Shown: positions 14,975 through 23,840 of the stretch, piece by piece
Position numbering within the stretch: position 1 is the first letter of the stretch
Layout: each line of letters begins with the position of its first letter
Origin: Streptomyces zaomyceticus
GTDB taxonomy: Bacteria > Actinomycetota > Actinomycetes > Streptomycetales > Streptomycetaceae
Reading direction: 5' to 3'
Assembly (NCBI RefSeq): GCF_014656215.1
Contig: NZ_BNBZ01000003.1
Coordinates: 124,001-188,000 of the forward strand
Length of the DNA: 64,000 nucleotides
Translations under genes and position numbers: made by a program
Notes under the pieces: generated by a model
Seen by the model: only the letters and a program-made list of their open reading frames with translations
Databases searched by the model: none
What the model was told of the DNA's origin: nothing

Positions 14975-15913
14975 ATGCGCGGGACCAAGAACAGCGAGTC
15001 CGTCGTCCAGGTCCGTGGCCTGGTCAAGCGGTACGGAAGCAAGACCGCCGTCGACGGCCTCGACCTCGACGTACGGGCGGGCACCGTCACCGCCGTCCTC
15101 GGCCCCAACGGAGCCGGCAAGACCACCACCGTCGAGACCTGCGAGGGATACCGCAGGCCCGACGGCGGCACCGTGCGCGCCCTCGGCCTCGACCCGATCG
15201 CCGACGCGGCCGCCCTGCGCCCCCGGATCGGCGTCATGCTCCAGTCCGGCGGCGTCTACTCCGGCGCCCGCGCCGACGAGATGCTCCGCCACATGGCCAG
15301 GCTCCACGCCCACCCCCTGGACGTGGACGCCCTGATCGAGCGGCTCGGCCTCGGCTCCTGCGGCCGCACCACCTACCGGCGCCTCTCCGGCGGCCAGCAG
15401 CAGCGCCTCGCGCTCGCCATGGCCGTCGTCGGCCGCCCCGAGCTCGTCTTCCTCGACGAGCCCACCGCCGGCCTCGACCCGCAGGCCCGCCGCGCCACCT
15501 GGGACCTCGTCCGCGAGCTGCGCGCCGACGGCGTGACCGTCGTCCTCACCACCCACTTCATGCAGGAGGCCGAGGAGCTCGCCGACGACGTCGCCATCGT
15601 CGACGCCGGCCGCGTCGCCGCCCAGGGCAGCCCCGAGCAGCTGTGCCGCGGCGGCGCCGAGAACACCCTGCGCTTCACCGGACGCGCGGGACTGGACCTC
15701 GGCTCCCTGCTCAAGGCGCTGCCGGACGGCACGGCCGCGGCGGAGCCGCTCCCGGGCACGTACCGGATCACCGGCGCCGTCGACCCCCAGCTGCTCGCCA
15801 CGGTGACCACCTGGTGCGCCCAGCACGGCGTCATGCCCGACGGCATCGCCGTCGAGCGCCACACTCTCGAGGACGTCTTCCTCGAACTGACGGGCAAGGA
15901 ACTGCGGTCGTGA
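14975..15913 (+). CDS. ABC transporter ATP-binding protein (exporter type)
   Basis: A 312-residue ATPase. Walker A GPNGAGKTT (about residues 43-51), Q-loop MLQSGGV, signature LSGGQQQRLALA, Walker B LVFLDEPTAGLDP and the H-loop TTHFMQEAEEL are intact, and the C-terminal 80 residues form the extension seen in drug/antibiotic exporters of the DrrA/CcmA group. It couples with the ABC-2-like permease whose GTG start overlaps its stop (GTGA, 15910-15913). The pair lies between the suf operon and ctaA, so export of a haem-related or redox-active compound is possible, but no substrate is evident. Confidence 0.92.
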   Translation: MRGTKNSESVVQVRGLVKRYGSKTAVDGLDLDVRAGTVTAVLGPNGAGKTTTVETCEGYRRPDGGTVRALGLDPIADAAALRPRIGVMLQSGGVYSGARADEMLRHMARLHAHPLDVDALIERLGLGSCGRTTYRRLSGGQQQRLALAMAVVGRPELVFLDEPTAGLDPQARRATWDLVRELRADGVTVVLTTHFMQEAEELADDVAIVDAGRVAAQGSPEQLCRGGAENTLRFTGRAGLDLGSLLKALPDGTAAAEPLPGTYRITGAVDPQLLATVTTWCAQHGVMPDGIAVERHTLEDVFLELTGKELRS

Positions 15914-16677
15914 GCACTGGTACGTACGCCCCGAAGCCGGGCGCCGCCCCCGTCGGCCGGATGATCGCGGCGCAGACGGCCCTGGAGACCCGGATGCTGC
16001 TGCGCAACGGCGAGCAGCTGCTCCTCACCGTGATCATCCCTTCGCTGCTCCTGGTGCTCTTCTCCACGGTCGACATCGTGGACACGGGCGCGGACAAGGC
16101 GGTCGACTTCCTCGCCCCGGGCGTCCTCGCCCTCGCCGTCCTGTCGACCGCCTTCACCGGCCAGGCCATCGCGACCGGGTTCGAGCGGCGCTACGGGGTG
16201 CTCAAGCGCCTCGGCGCCTCGCCGCTCCCCCGCTGGGCGCTGATGGCCTCAAAGACGCTGGCCGTGCTGGTCACCGAGGTCCTCCAGATCGCCCTTCTGA
16301 CGGCGATCGCGCTGGGTCTCGGCTGGTCCCCGCACGGCGACCCGTTCTCCGTGCTGCTCCTGGTGGTGCTCGGCACGGCCGCGTTCTCCGGCCTCGGACT
16401 GCTGATGGCGGGCACCCTACGGGCGGAGGCCACGCTGGCCGCCGCCAACCTGGTCTTCCTGCTGCTCCTGGTGGGCGGCGGCGTCATCGTCCCGCTGGCG
16501 AAGTTCCCGGACGCGGCCCGCTCGGTCCTGGAGCTGCTGCCGATCTCCGCCCTCTCCGACGGCCTGCGCGCCGTCCTCCAGGACGGCGCGGCTCTGCCCT
16601 GGGGCGACGCGCTGACCCTCGCCGTCTGGGCCGTCCTCGGCCTCGGCGCGGCGGCGAGGTTCTTCCGCTGGGAGTAG
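15910..16677 (+). CDS. ABC-2 type transporter permease
   Basis: A 255-residue membrane protein with about six transmembrane helices (about residues 38-58, 65-90, 110-140, 150-175, 180-205 and 235-252). The loop FERRYGVLKRLGASPLPRW is the permease signature that contacts the ATPase in ABC-2 exporters. It starts at GTG 15910, overlapping the ATPase gene, which means strict co-expression. ctaA follows after 82 bp behind its own promoter. A two-protein drug/lipid-type exporter is the safe reading. Confidence 0.9.
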   Translation: MSTGTYAPKPGAAPVGRMIAAQTALETRMLLRNGEQLLLTVIIPSLLLVLFSTVDIVDTGADKAVDFLAPGVLALAVLSTAFTGQAIATGFERRYGVLKRLGASPLPRWALMASKTLAVLVTEVLQIALLTAIALGLGWSPHGDPFSVLLLVVLGTAAFSGLGLLMAGTLRAEATLAAANLVFLLLLVGGGVIVPLAKFPDAARSVLELLPISALSDGLRAVLQDGAALPWGDALTLAVWAVLGLGAAARFFRWE

Positions 16678-16721
16678 CGGCGGGGTCCCAGAGGGTGACG
16701 TTTCCCGACAAGGCACCCCTC

Positions 16722-16752
16722 GTGAAAGCGTGCACAAGCCCCGTCCTACGAT
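16722..16752 (+). promoter_or_regulatory. ctaA promoter, probably leaderless
   Basis: -35 GTGAAA (16722-16727), 19-nt spacer, -10 TACGAT (16747-16752), then 7 nt to GTG 16760. The spacing supports GTG 16760 as the true start rather than the GTG at 16730. Confidence 0.6.
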
Positions 16753-16759
16753 AGGGCGC

Positions 16760-17719
16760 GTGCTGACCCCCCTCGCCTCCATCGCCAGGCGCTGGACCCC
16801 GTCCCCCAGGACGCTCCGGCGCGCCGCGCTCTCCGCCGTCGTGATGAGCGTCCTCATCGTCGTCACGGGTGGCGCGGTCCGGCTGACCGGTTCCGGTCTC
16901 GGCTGCGACACCTGGCCCAAGTGCACCGACGACAGCCTGATCGTGACGCCCGAGCAGGGCTACCGCGGCATGATCGAGTTCGGCAACCGGATGCTGACGT
17001 ACGTCCTGTCGGCGGCCGTCGGCTGGGCGATCATCGCCGCCCGGTCCACCAAGCCGTGGCGCCGCAACCTGACCCGCTGGGCCTGGGCGCAGTTCTGGAT
17101 CGTGATGAGCAACGCCGTGATCGGCGGCATCACGGTGTGGATGGGCCTGAACCCGTGGACCGTCGCCGGCCACTTCCTGGCCGCGAACGCTCTGATCACC
17201 GTCGCCGTCATCACCTGGCACCGGACGGGCGAGGGCGACAGCGCACCCCGCCCGCGGGTGCCGCGCCCGGTGCGGAAGCTCTCCTGGGCGATCACGCTCA
17301 CTTCGGCCCTGCTCATCGTGCTCGGCACGACGGTGACCGGCGCCGGCAAGCACGCCGGCGACAGCAGCGACGTCCCCCGCATGCCGTGGGACTGGACGAA
17401 CGCCGCCCACCTCCACGCCGTCGCCGCCTGGGTCGTCTGCGCCCTGGCGCTCGCGATGTGGCTGGTCCTGCGGGTGGTGGACGCCCCGCTCGACACCCGG
17501 GCCCGCGCCCGCGAGCTGCTGATCGTGCTGCTCGCGCAGGGCGCGATCGGTTACGTCCAGTACTTCACCGGGGTCCCCGAGCTCCTGGTCGCCGTCCACA
17601 TGCTCGGCTCCTCTCTGATGTGGATCGCCGTCCTGCGCCTCGCCCTGAGCCTCCGCGAGCGCCCGGTTCCCGCCGCCGGCATCCCGGCCCAGGCCGACCC
17701 CGAGCTCGCGACCGCCTGA
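16760..17719 (+). CDS. ctaA: Haem A synthase CtaA
   Basis: A 319-residue integral membrane enzyme that oxidises haem O to haem A for aa3-type cytochrome c oxidase. Eight hydrophobic helices are visible. The N-terminal motif GGAVRLTGSGLGCDTWPKC (about residues 38-56) has the paired Cys typical of Gram-positive CtaA; haem-ligand His residues appear in VAGHFLAANAL, NAAHLHAVAAW and VAVHMLGSSLM. The first ORF codon is GTG 16730, but a leaderless promoter points to GTG 16760. ctaB, which makes the haem O substrate, is 2.7 kb away. A strong hairpin follows the gene. Confidence 0.94.
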   Translation: MLTPLASIARRWTPSPRTLRRAALSAVVMSVLIVVTGGAVRLTGSGLGCDTWPKCTDDSLIVTPEQGYRGMIEFGNRMLTYVLSAAVGWAIIAARSTKPWRRNLTRWAWAQFWIVMSNAVIGGITVWMGLNPWTVAGHFLAANALITVAVITWHRTGEGDSAPRPRVPRPVRKLSWAITLTSALLIVLGTTVTGAGKHAGDSSDVPRMPWDWTNAAHLHAVAAWVVCALALAMWLVLRVVDAPLDTRARARELLIVLLAQGAIGYVQYFTGVPELLVAVHMLGSSLMWIAVLRLALSLRERPVPAAGIPAQADPELATA

Positions 17720-17760
17720 GGCTCGCCGGACGACGCCCGAGCCCGTCCGGGACCACCCGG

Positions 17761-17802
17761 ATCCGCCCGGATCCCCGCCCGGGAGCGGGGGTCCGGGCGG
17801 AT
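17761..17802. terminator. Bidirectional hairpin between ctaA and the Imm49-like gene
   Basis: ATCCGCCCGGATCCCCGC pairs with GCGGGGGTCCGGGCGGAT, 18 pairs with one G.T wobble and a 6-nt loop. It sits between convergent genes and can serve both. Confidence 0.7.
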
Positions 17803-17806
17803 GCGG

Positions 17807-18727
17807 CTATACGGGGACCGGTGCGCGCAACAGCGCCTCGGGCAGGTAGCCGGAGCGGACGCCCGGCTCCCAGTCGTGCGCCAGGTGCGCGAGCGCGGCC
17901 GCCGCGACGGCGCCCACCGGCAGCAGGGTCCTGGGCGCCGGATCGGCTCCGACGCCCGCGCGGTGCTCCTCCAGCCGGTCCGCGAGCGCCTGCTCGAAGC
18001 CCTCGCGGTCGTCGTCGAGCAGCACGCGCAGCAGCCGCTGGTCGGGGCCGAGCGGGCCGGCCGCGTCGAGGGCCCGGGCCGCGCTCGCGCGCTTTTCGGC
18101 GTCGGGCCGGCGCACCGGGACGGCCCCGGGTACGGCGCCGGGGTGGCGCCCGCTCTCCACGGTCAGATACGCGCAGAGGGCGTCCATCTCGGCGAGGTCC
18201 GCCGGCTCCGAGACCGAGTCGAACCGTGAGTACGGCACTCCCGAGCGGATCGCGGGCGCGTAGTCCTTCACGAGCAGCGGACCGATCACCCGCCGCCGCT
18301 CCCAGACCAGCCCGCTGATCAGGCACAGGGCGAACGTGTCGACCCAGGTGCGCGCCGTGGGTGCCCGGTGCCCCGGGTCCGCGCCCTCGATGTAGAGCTG
18401 GTCGTCGCTGGAGAGCGTCCGGTCGACCAGGGGCAGCGGCACGTCCCAGTCCCCTTCGGGGAAGCACCCGACGCCCAGCACGCCGAGGGCGCACTCGGCG
18501 GCGGTGAGCAGCGCCGTCCTCGAGGATTCGGCGGCGAGCTCCGGGTCCTCGACGGTGCGGGCCCCGACGTGGTCGAGGAGTTCGTCGCGGGCCGCCCCGA
18601 GGCGCACGAGCGACATCCCGACGCCGTACCGGAGGTCGTGCCAGTGCTCGAAGGTCTGCCCCCGGACATCCTCGAGCACGCGTCCGATCCGTGCCCCGTC
18701 GACCTGGTGTCCTGTCACTTCCCGCAT
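17807..18727 (-). CDS. Immunity 49 (Imm49)-like family protein
   Basis: A 306-residue soluble, mostly alpha-helical acidic protein starting MREVTGHQVDGARIGR. The arrangement RTALLTAAECALGVLG ... LYIEGADPGHRAPTARTWVDTFALCLISGLVWERRRVIGPLL ... DALCAYLTVESGR ... ALADRLEEHRAG resembles the Imm49 family common in Streptomyces. Imm49 is predicted to neutralise polymorphic toxins, but many members stand alone. No toxin, WXG100 or secretion gene is nearby. GGGGAG lies 8 nt before the ATG, and it is 42 bp after the amidohydrolase gene on the same strand, so they may be co-transcribed. The assignment is from recalled family resemblance. Confidence 0.6.
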   Translation of the reverse strand: MREVTGHQVDGARIGRVLEDVRGQTFEHWHDLRYGVGMSLVRLGAARDELLDHVGARTVEDPELAAESSRTALLTAAECALGVLGVGCFPEGDWDVPLPLVDRTLSSDDQLYIEGADPGHRAPTARTWVDTFALCLISGLVWERRRVIGPLLVKDYAPAIRSGVPYSRFDSVSEPADLAEMDALCAYLTVESGRHPGAVPGAVPVRRPDAEKRASAARALDAAGPLGPDQRLLRVLLDDDREGFEQALADRLEEHRAGVGADPAPRTLLPVGAVAAAALAHLAHDWEPGVRSGYLPEALLRAPVPV

Positions 18728-18769
18728 GGCGTCCGCTCCCCGTGATCCGTTCGATCTTGCCGGGGAACG

Positions 18770-19912
18770 CTACCAACGCGGTCCGACAGCGGGCCGCGCC
18801 AGCCGGTAGACCCGGCGGGCGTTGTCCCCCGCGATCATGGCGGCGACCCGCTGGGCGTCCGTACGGGACCAGGCGCCGTCCATGACCCATTCGCCGAGCA
18901 CCCGGGTGAGCGCGGTGCGGAAGACGCTCGCGGCGACCACGTGGAGTTCGGGCAGTCCGTGGGCGCCGCTGGAGAAGAGCAGCTTCCCGAACGGCGCCCG
19001 CTCCAGGACCTCGGCGAGGACGGCGGCCGCCCGCGCCCCGGTGTGGGCGAGGACGGGTCCCAGGTCCGCGTACACATGGGGGTGCGCTCCGGTCAGCCGG
19101 GCGGCGGTGCGGTGGTGCGGATAGGAGTGCACCAGGACCAGGTCGGTGCCGAGTCCGCCGGTGGCGGCGGCGAAGCCGGCGACCGATGCGGGGTCCCGGT
19201 CCCCGGTGTGCAGCTGGAGGGGGCGCCCCGCGGTGACCGCGATCCAGAGCAGATGGCGGAGCAGGACGGGGTCGGTGAGCCGCCCTCCCGCCGGCCGTCC
19301 GGCGAGCCAGCGCCCCGCCGCGCCGCGCACCTCCCCGGGTCCCGGCGGCTCGGGCGTGTACGCGAGGCCTTGGCGTACACCCGCCACGGAGGCGAAGGCC
19401 ACGGCGTTGACGGCGGCCCCGTGGACGGCCTCGGCGAGGTTGGCGAGAAAGGCGTCGACGGTCCCCGAGGTGTCGGCGATCTGTTCGGCGAGGGGTTCGA
19501 GGCGGACGATCTCGTGGGCCTCGGCGGCGCCGGTGGTGCCGAGCTCGGCGGGTCCCGTCAGATCGTCGGGGAGTCCGGTGCCGGCCAGCTGGTCCGGTAG
19601 CCCCGTGTCTACGAGATAGGTGGCGATCCCGGAGGCCCGGAGCAGGCGCCTGCCCGCCTCGGCGACGCCGAGCTCACGGCGGCGGGCGAGATAGCGGGCG
19701 GGCGGGCAGTGCGGTTCCAGACCGAGGAGCGGCGGGCACCAGCGGCGCACGGCGAAGCCGGTCTGGGTGTCGAAGAAGGTGGTGCCCGCGGCGGGCAGCG
19801 CGGTGCTCCCGCCGAGCTGGGCGCCGAGGTGGGCCTCGAAGGTGCCGAGGCCGAGCTCCGTACGGAGCACCCCGTGGCAGTACTGGTCCACCAGGCTCGG
19901 CGTGTCGATCAT
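18770..19912 (-). CDS. Amidohydrolase-family protein (metal-dependent, TIM-barrel)
   Basis: A 380-residue enzyme. The N-terminal DTPSLVDQYCHGVL carries a one-His form of the usual H-x-H start, LQLHTGDRDP has a His on strand 5, LVHSYPHHR one on strand 6, and GKLLFSSGAHGLPE corresponds to the strand-8 Asp/Ser region, with DNARRVYRL at the end as in the amidohydrolase-2 (FluG-like) group. The second His of H-x-H reads QYCHG, so metal binding may be reduced or altered. Hydrolysis or decarboxylation of a small molecule is the family role; the substrate is unknown. An inverted repeat lies upstream, and the Imm49-like gene follows. Confidence 0.8.
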   Translation of the reverse strand: MIDTPSLVDQYCHGVLRTELGLGTFEAHLGAQLGGSTALPAAGTTFFDTQTGFAVRRWCPPLLGLEPHCPPARYLARRRELGVAEAGRRLLRASGIATYLVDTGLPDQLAGTGLPDDLTGPAELGTTGAAEAHEIVRLEPLAEQIADTSGTVDAFLANLAEAVHGAAVNAVAFASVAGVRQGLAYTPEPPGPGEVRGAAGRWLAGRPAGGRLTDPVLLRHLLWIAVTAGRPLQLHTGDRDPASVAGFAAATGGLGTDLVLVHSYPHHRTAARLTGAHPHVYADLGPVLAHTGARAAAVLAEVLERAPFGKLLFSSGAHGLPELHVVAASVFRTALTRVLGEWVMDGAWSRTDAQRVAAMIAGDNARRVYRLARPAVGPRW

Positions 19913-19931
19913 CTCGGGGGGCTCCCTGTGT

Positions 19932-19956
19932 GGACGTGTCGCGTCTCCACACGTCC
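19932..19956. promoter_or_regulatory. Inverted repeat upstream of the amidohydrolase gene
   Basis: GGACGTGT (19932-19939) and ACACGTCC (19949-19956) form an 8-bp dyad with a 9-nt centre, 20-44 bp upstream of the ATG. TAGGAC on the minus strand lies within it. It could be an operator or a leader hairpin. Confidence 0.4.
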
Positions 19957-19987
19957 TAACGGGTGAGCCCCGCGCGAGGTTGTTGGC

Positions 19988-20308
19988 TCAGCCGTTGGAG
20001 GGGCCGCCGATCTGGATACCGGCCATCCGGCTCCACTCGTACGGGCCCGTGGCGACCTTGGCGGCGAACTCGCCGTCGAACTCCTCGTGGAGGGTGAGAC
20101 CGGCCTTCTCGGCGGCCTGCTGCGCGATCGCGTACGTGGGGGCCACCAGGTCGCCCCAGCCGCCGTCGGTGCCGACGAGGACGATCCGGGTGCCCGCCTG
20201 GCCGATGTGCGCGAGGTGGCCCTCGGAGCCGCCGTGCTCCTTGGAGAAGGCCTTGATCTCCTTGGCGAGCTTGGCCGCCTTGCGCTCTGCCTGCTTCGTT
20301 TCTGCCAT
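19988..20308 (-). CDS. Conserved small hypothetical protein
   Basis: A 106-residue soluble protein. The first 30 residues are a charged helix (MAETKQAERKAAKLAKEIKAFSKEHGG), followed by an alpha/beta body with TRIVLVGTDGGWGDLVAPTYAIAQQAAEKAGLTLHEEF and the end YEWSRMAGIQIGGPSNG. I recognise it as conserved near ctaB in Streptomyces but know no function. ATG 20308 is preceded at 7 nt by TAGCAT, a leaderless promoter, which supports this start over the upstream in-frame codon. Confidence 0.8.
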   Translation of the reverse strand: MAETKQAERKAAKLAKEIKAFSKEHGGSEGHLAHIGQAGTRIVLVGTDGGWGDLVAPTYAIAQQAAEKAGLTLHEEFDGEFAAKVATGPYEWSRMAGIQIGGPSNG

Positions 20309-20315
20309 GAAAAGG

Positions 20316-20321
20316 ATGCTA
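20316..20321 (-). promoter_or_regulatory. -10 element (TAGCAT) of a leaderless promoter
   Basis: On the minus strand TAGCAT ends 7 nt before the ATG at 20308; no Shine-Dalgarno sequence is present. Confidence 0.5.
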
Positions 20322-20342
20322 CCGAGGGGTAGATCTACTGGC

Positions 20343-20443
20343 GACGGCCGGGTCACGTGGCCTATCCCACGTAACCCGGCCGTCTGCCGGTCTGATCATC
20401 TGAGCGCCTGGCCCGTCCCCTCCGGAAGGGAGGGCCCGGGCCG
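20343..20443 (-). terminator. Tandem hairpins after ctaB
   Basis: Downstream of ctaB, an imperfect GC hairpin at about 20410-20443 (GGCCC...GGGCC) is followed by an 18-bp stem with one mismatch at 20343-20360/20367-20384 (GACGGCCGGGT... loop CCTATC). Together they probably end the ctaB transcript before the small conserved gene. Confidence 0.65.
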
Positions 20444-20454
20444 GAGGAGACGGT

Positions 20455-21402
20455 CTAGCGGAGGAAGGGGTCCACCGCGACCGCCACGAAGAGCAGCGAC
20501 ACATAGGTGATGGACCAGTGGAACAGGCGCATCTCCTTGAGCTTCGCGCCGGTCGCGCCCGCGTTGGCGCGGTTGAGCAGCCCGTGCGCCTCCCAGAGCC
20601 ACCAGCCGCCGGTCACCAGCGCCACCGTCAGGTAGAACCAGCCGGTGTAGCCGAGCGGCGTGAGCAGCAGCGAGACGGCGACCATCACCCAGCTGTACGC
20701 GACGATCTGCTTGGCCACGACCTTGTTGGAGGCCAGCACCGGGAGCATCGGCACGCCCGCGCGCGCGTAGTCGTCCTTCACCTTCATCGACAGCGGCCAG
20801 TAGTGCGGCGGCGTCCAGAAGAAGATGACGAGGAAGAGGATGATCGCGGCCCACGACATCGAGTTCGTGACGGCGGACCAGCCGATGAGCACCGGCAGAC
20901 AGCCGGCGATGCCGCCCCAGACGATGTTCTGCGCGGTGCGCCGCTTGAGGATCATCGTGTAGACGACGACGTAGAAGAGGAGCGCGCCGAGCGAGAGGGC
21001 GGCCGAGAGCCAGTTGACGAGCAGCCCGAACCAGAGGGTGGAGACCACGGCGAGCGTGAGGCCGAAGACCAGGCCCTCGCGCGGCGTCAGGACACCGGTG
21101 ACCAGCGGACGCTGGGAGGTGCGGTCCATCAGCGCGTCGATGTCGCGGTCGATGTACATGTTCAGCGCGTTGGCGCCGCCCGCCGACAGATAGCCGCCGA
21201 AGCAGGTGGCGAGCACCAGCCACAGGTCGGGCACGCCCTGCTCGGCGAGGAACATCACCGGAACGGTGGTGATGAGCAGCAGCTCGATGATCCGCGGCTT
21301 GGTCAGCGCCACATATGCCTTGACGCGGGCCCCGAACGGCCGATGGCCCCCCGGGCTGGGAGTCAAGACGACCCCTGCGGGTCGGGACTCGACGGCCGTC
21401 AC
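20455..21402 (-). CDS. ctaB: Protohaem IX farnesyltransferase (haem O synthase)
   Basis: A 315-residue UbiA-superfamily membrane enzyme that attaches a farnesyl group to haem B, giving haem O, the substrate of CtaA. The two Asp-rich prenyl-diphosphate motifs are visible: [15 protein letters not shown] (about residues 78-92) and the second region [11 protein letters not shown]. About nine hydrophobic helices follow, with [13 protein letters not shown] as the conserved cytoplasmic loop. I chose GTG 21402 (AGGGG 5 nt upstream, and [13 protein letters not shown] is the usual actinobacterial start) over a longer frame beginning at 21552. It diverges from tkt. Confidence 0.94.
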   Translation of the reverse strand: MTAVESRPAGVVLTPSPGGHRPFGARVKAYVALTKPRIIELLLITTVPVMFLAEQGVPDLWLVLATCFGGYLSAGGANALNMYIDRDIDALMDRTSQRPLVTGVLTPREGLVFGLTLAVVSTLWFGLLVNWLSAALSLGALLFYVVVYTMILKRRTAQNIVWGGIAGCLPVLIGWSAVTNSMSWAAIILFLVIFFWTPPHYWPLSMKVKDDYARAGVPMLPVLASNKVVAKQIVAYSWVMVAVSLLLTPLGYTGWFYLTVALVTGGWWLWEAHGLLNRANAGATGAKLKEMRLFHWSITYVSLLFVAVAVDPFLR

Positions 21403-21716
21403 GCACACCCCTGACAGAGAAATTCCCAGCAAGCCGCCCGGACGAAGACGGGGCAAAGCTTGCGCGTACCACGCCACTGTAGACGTTGCCCAGACGCCGA
21501 TCTTCGCGGGGGTGGGGTCGTGTTGAGGGGGTGTGTCCCAAGGCGTGGACACGCTTCGGGAGGCGAACTCACACGGGCGGCGGCAGTCTTGCTGTGTCCG
21601 CTCATTTGAGGGGCATGCACACGAAAAGAGGGACGTTCCGGCGGGGGTAGGCTCGACAACGCCGGTACACCCTCAGTCACCGGCTTCAGACATGTGGAGA
21701 GGAGCCCTGACCCAGG
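21403..21716. other. 314-bp divergent regulatory region between ctaB and tkt
   Basis: Contents: on the minus strand TACAGT (21481-21476), a candidate -10 for ctaB; an inverted repeat GTGTCC/GGACAC (21533-21538, 21547-21552); on the plus strand TAGGCT (21648-21653), a candidate -10 for the tkt operon, followed by a leader of about 60 nt with GGAGAGGAG about 12 nt before the GTG. No ORF or structured RNA is convincing. Confidence 0.5.
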
Positions 21717-23804
21717 GTGAGCACTAAGCCGACCACCACAGACCTCGAGTGGACCGAGTTGGACCAGCGCGCGGTGGACACCGCCCGCATCCTGGCGGCG
21801 GACGCCGTACAGAAGGTCGGCAACGGCCATCCCGGTACGGCGATGAGCCTGGCGCCCGCCGCGTACACCCTCTTCCAGAAGGTGATGCGGCACGACCCGG
21901 CCGACCCCGAGTGGGTCGGGCGCGACCGGTTCGTCCTCTCCGCGGGACACTCGTCCCTGACCCTCTACACCCAGCTGTACCTGGGTGGCTTCGGTCTCGA
22001 GCTGGACGACCTGAAGGCCTTCCGCACCTGGGGCTCGAAGACCCCCGGGCACCCGGAGTACGGCCACACCGCCGCCGTCGAGACCACCACGGGCCCGCTG
22101 GGCCAGGGTGTCGCCAACGCCGTGGGCATGGCGATGGCCGCCCGCTACGAGCGCGGCCTGTTCGACCCGGAGGCCGCCACCGGCGCCTCCCCGTTCGACC
22201 ACCACGTCTACGCGATCGCCGGTGACGGCTGCCTCCAGGAGGGCATCTCCGCCGAGGCGTCCTCGCTCGCCGGCCACCAGAAGCTCGGCAACCTGATCCT
22301 GCTGTGGGACGACAACCACATCTCGATCGAGGGCGACACCGAGACGGCCGTGTCCGAGGACACGATGAAGCGGTACGAGGCGTACGGCTGGCACGTCCAG
22401 CGCGTCGAGCCGCAGGCCAACGGCGACCTGGACCCGGCCGCGCTGTACACGGCGATCAGGGCCGCCGAGGCCGAGACCGAGCGTCCGTCGTTCATCGCGA
22501 TGCGCTCGATCATCGCCTGGCCCGCCCCGAACGCGCAGAACACCGAGGCCGCGCACGGCTCGGCGCTCGGCGACGAGGAGATCGCGGCCACCAAGCGCGT
22601 CCTCGGCTTCGACCCGGAGCAGACCTTCGAGGTCACCGACGAGGTCATCGCGCACACCCGCTCGCTCGGCGACCGCGGCCGTGAGGCCCGCGCCGCGTGG
22701 GAGAAGTCGCTCGCCGAGTGGCGTACGGCCAACCCGGAGCGCGCCGCCGAGTTCGACCGCATCCAGGCGAACGAGCTGCCGGCCGGCTGGGCCGAGAAGC
22801 TCCCGGTCTTCGAGCCGGGCAAGGGTGTCGCCACCCGCGCCGCCTCGGGCCAGGTCCTCAAGGCGCTCGGCGCGGTCATCCCGGAGCTGTGGGGCGGCTC
22901 TGCCGACCTCGCCGGCTCCAACAACACGACGATCGACAAGGACTCGTCGTTCCTGCCCGAGGGCAACCCGCTGCCGGAGGCCGACAAGTACGGCCGCACG
23001 ATCCACTTCGGCATCCGCGAGCACTCCATGGCCGCGGAGATGAACGGCATCGCGCTGCACGGCAACACGCGCATCTACGGCGGCACCTTCCTGGTGTTCT
23101 CCGACTACATGCGCAACGCGGTGCGTCTGTCGGCCCTCATGCACCTCCCGGTGACGTACGTCTGGACCCACGACTCGATCGGTCTGGGCGAGGACGGCCC
23201 GACGCACCAGCCGGTGGAGCACCTGGCCTCGCTGCGCGCGATCCCCGGTCTCAACGTGGTCCGTCCGGCCGACGCCAACGAGACGGCCATCGCCTGGCGC
23301 GAGATCATGCAGCGTCACACCAAGGTCTTCGGCAAGGGCGCCCCGCACGGCCTCGCGCTCACCCGTCAGGGTGTGCCGACGTACGCGCCGAACGAGGACA
23401 CGGTCAAGGGCGGCTACGTGCTCTTCGAGGCCGAGGGCGGCGCTCCGGAGGTCGTGCTGATCGGCACGGGCTCCGAGGTGCACCTGGCCGTCGAGGCCCG
23501 TGAGCAGCTCCAGGCCGCCGGTGTCCCGACCCGCGTGGTCTCGATGCCGTCCGTGGAGTGGTTCGAGGAGCAGGGCCAGGAGTACAAGGACTCCGTCCTG
23601 CCGCCGTCGGTGAAGGCCCGTGTCGCGGTCGAGGCCGGTATCGGTCTCACCTGGCACCGGTACGTCGGGGACGCCGGCCGGATCGTCTCGCTGGAGCACT
23701 TCGGTGCCTCGGCGGACGCGAAGGTCCTGTTCCGCGAGTTCGGTTTCACGCCGGAGGCGATCGTCGCCGCCGCCCGGGAATCGATCGCCGCCGCCGCGCG
23801 CTGA
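21717..23804 (+). CDS. tkt: Transketolase
   Basis: A 695-residue TPP-dependent enzyme that moves two-carbon ketol units between pentose and hexose/triose phosphates. Visible: the N-terminal [11 protein letters not shown] (about residues 39-49), the TPP/Mg motif from [10 protein letters not shown] to [13 protein letters not shown] (about 166-206), the catalytic HGSALG region, the pyrimidine-domain signature [14 protein letters not shown] (about 425-440) and the phosphate-binding [17 protein letters not shown] 21717 begins the conserved start [12 protein letters not shown]. It is first in the operon tkt-tal-zwf-opcA-pgl; tal follows after 36 bp. Confidence 0.97.
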   Translation: MSTKPTTTDLEWTELDQRAVDTARILAADAVQKVGNGHPGTAMSLAPAAYTLFQKVMRHDPADPEWVGRDRFVLSAGHSSLTLYTQLYLGGFGLELDDLKAFRTWGSKTPGHPEYGHTAAVETTTGPLGQGVANAVGMAMAARYERGLFDPEAATGASPFDHHVYAIAGDGCLQEGISAEASSLAGHQKLGNLILLWDDNHISIEGDTETAVSEDTMKRYEAYGWHVQRVEPQANGDLDPAALYTAIRAAEAETERPSFIAMRSIIAWPAPNAQNTEAAHGSALGDEEIAATKRVLGFDPEQTFEVTDEVIAHTRSLGDRGREARAAWEKSLAEWRTANPERAAEFDRIQANELPAGWAEKLPVFEPGKGVATRAASGQVLKALGAVIPELWGGSADLAGSNNTTIDKDSSFLPEGNPLPEADKYGRTIHFGIREHSMAAEMNGIALHGNTRIYGGTFLVFSDYMRNAVRLSALMHLPVTYVWTHDSIGLGEDGPTHQPVEHLASLRAIPGLNVVRPADANETAIAWREIMQRHTKVFGKGAPHGLALTRQGVPTYAPNEDTVKGGYVLFEAEGGAPEVVLIGTGSEVHLAVEAREQLQAAGVPTRVVSMPSVEWFEEQGQEYKDSVLPPSVKARVAVEAGIGLTWHRYVGDAGRIVSLEHFGASADAKVLFREFGFTPEAIVAAARESIAAAAR

Positions 23805-23840
23805 CGCGCATACGTACGACTTAATGGAGATGGAATTCTC

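Noticed and set aside
21402..21552. N-terminally extended CtaB beginning at 21552
   Set aside because: The extra 50 residues are not membrane-like, and GTG 21402 has a ribosome site and the family's usual start.
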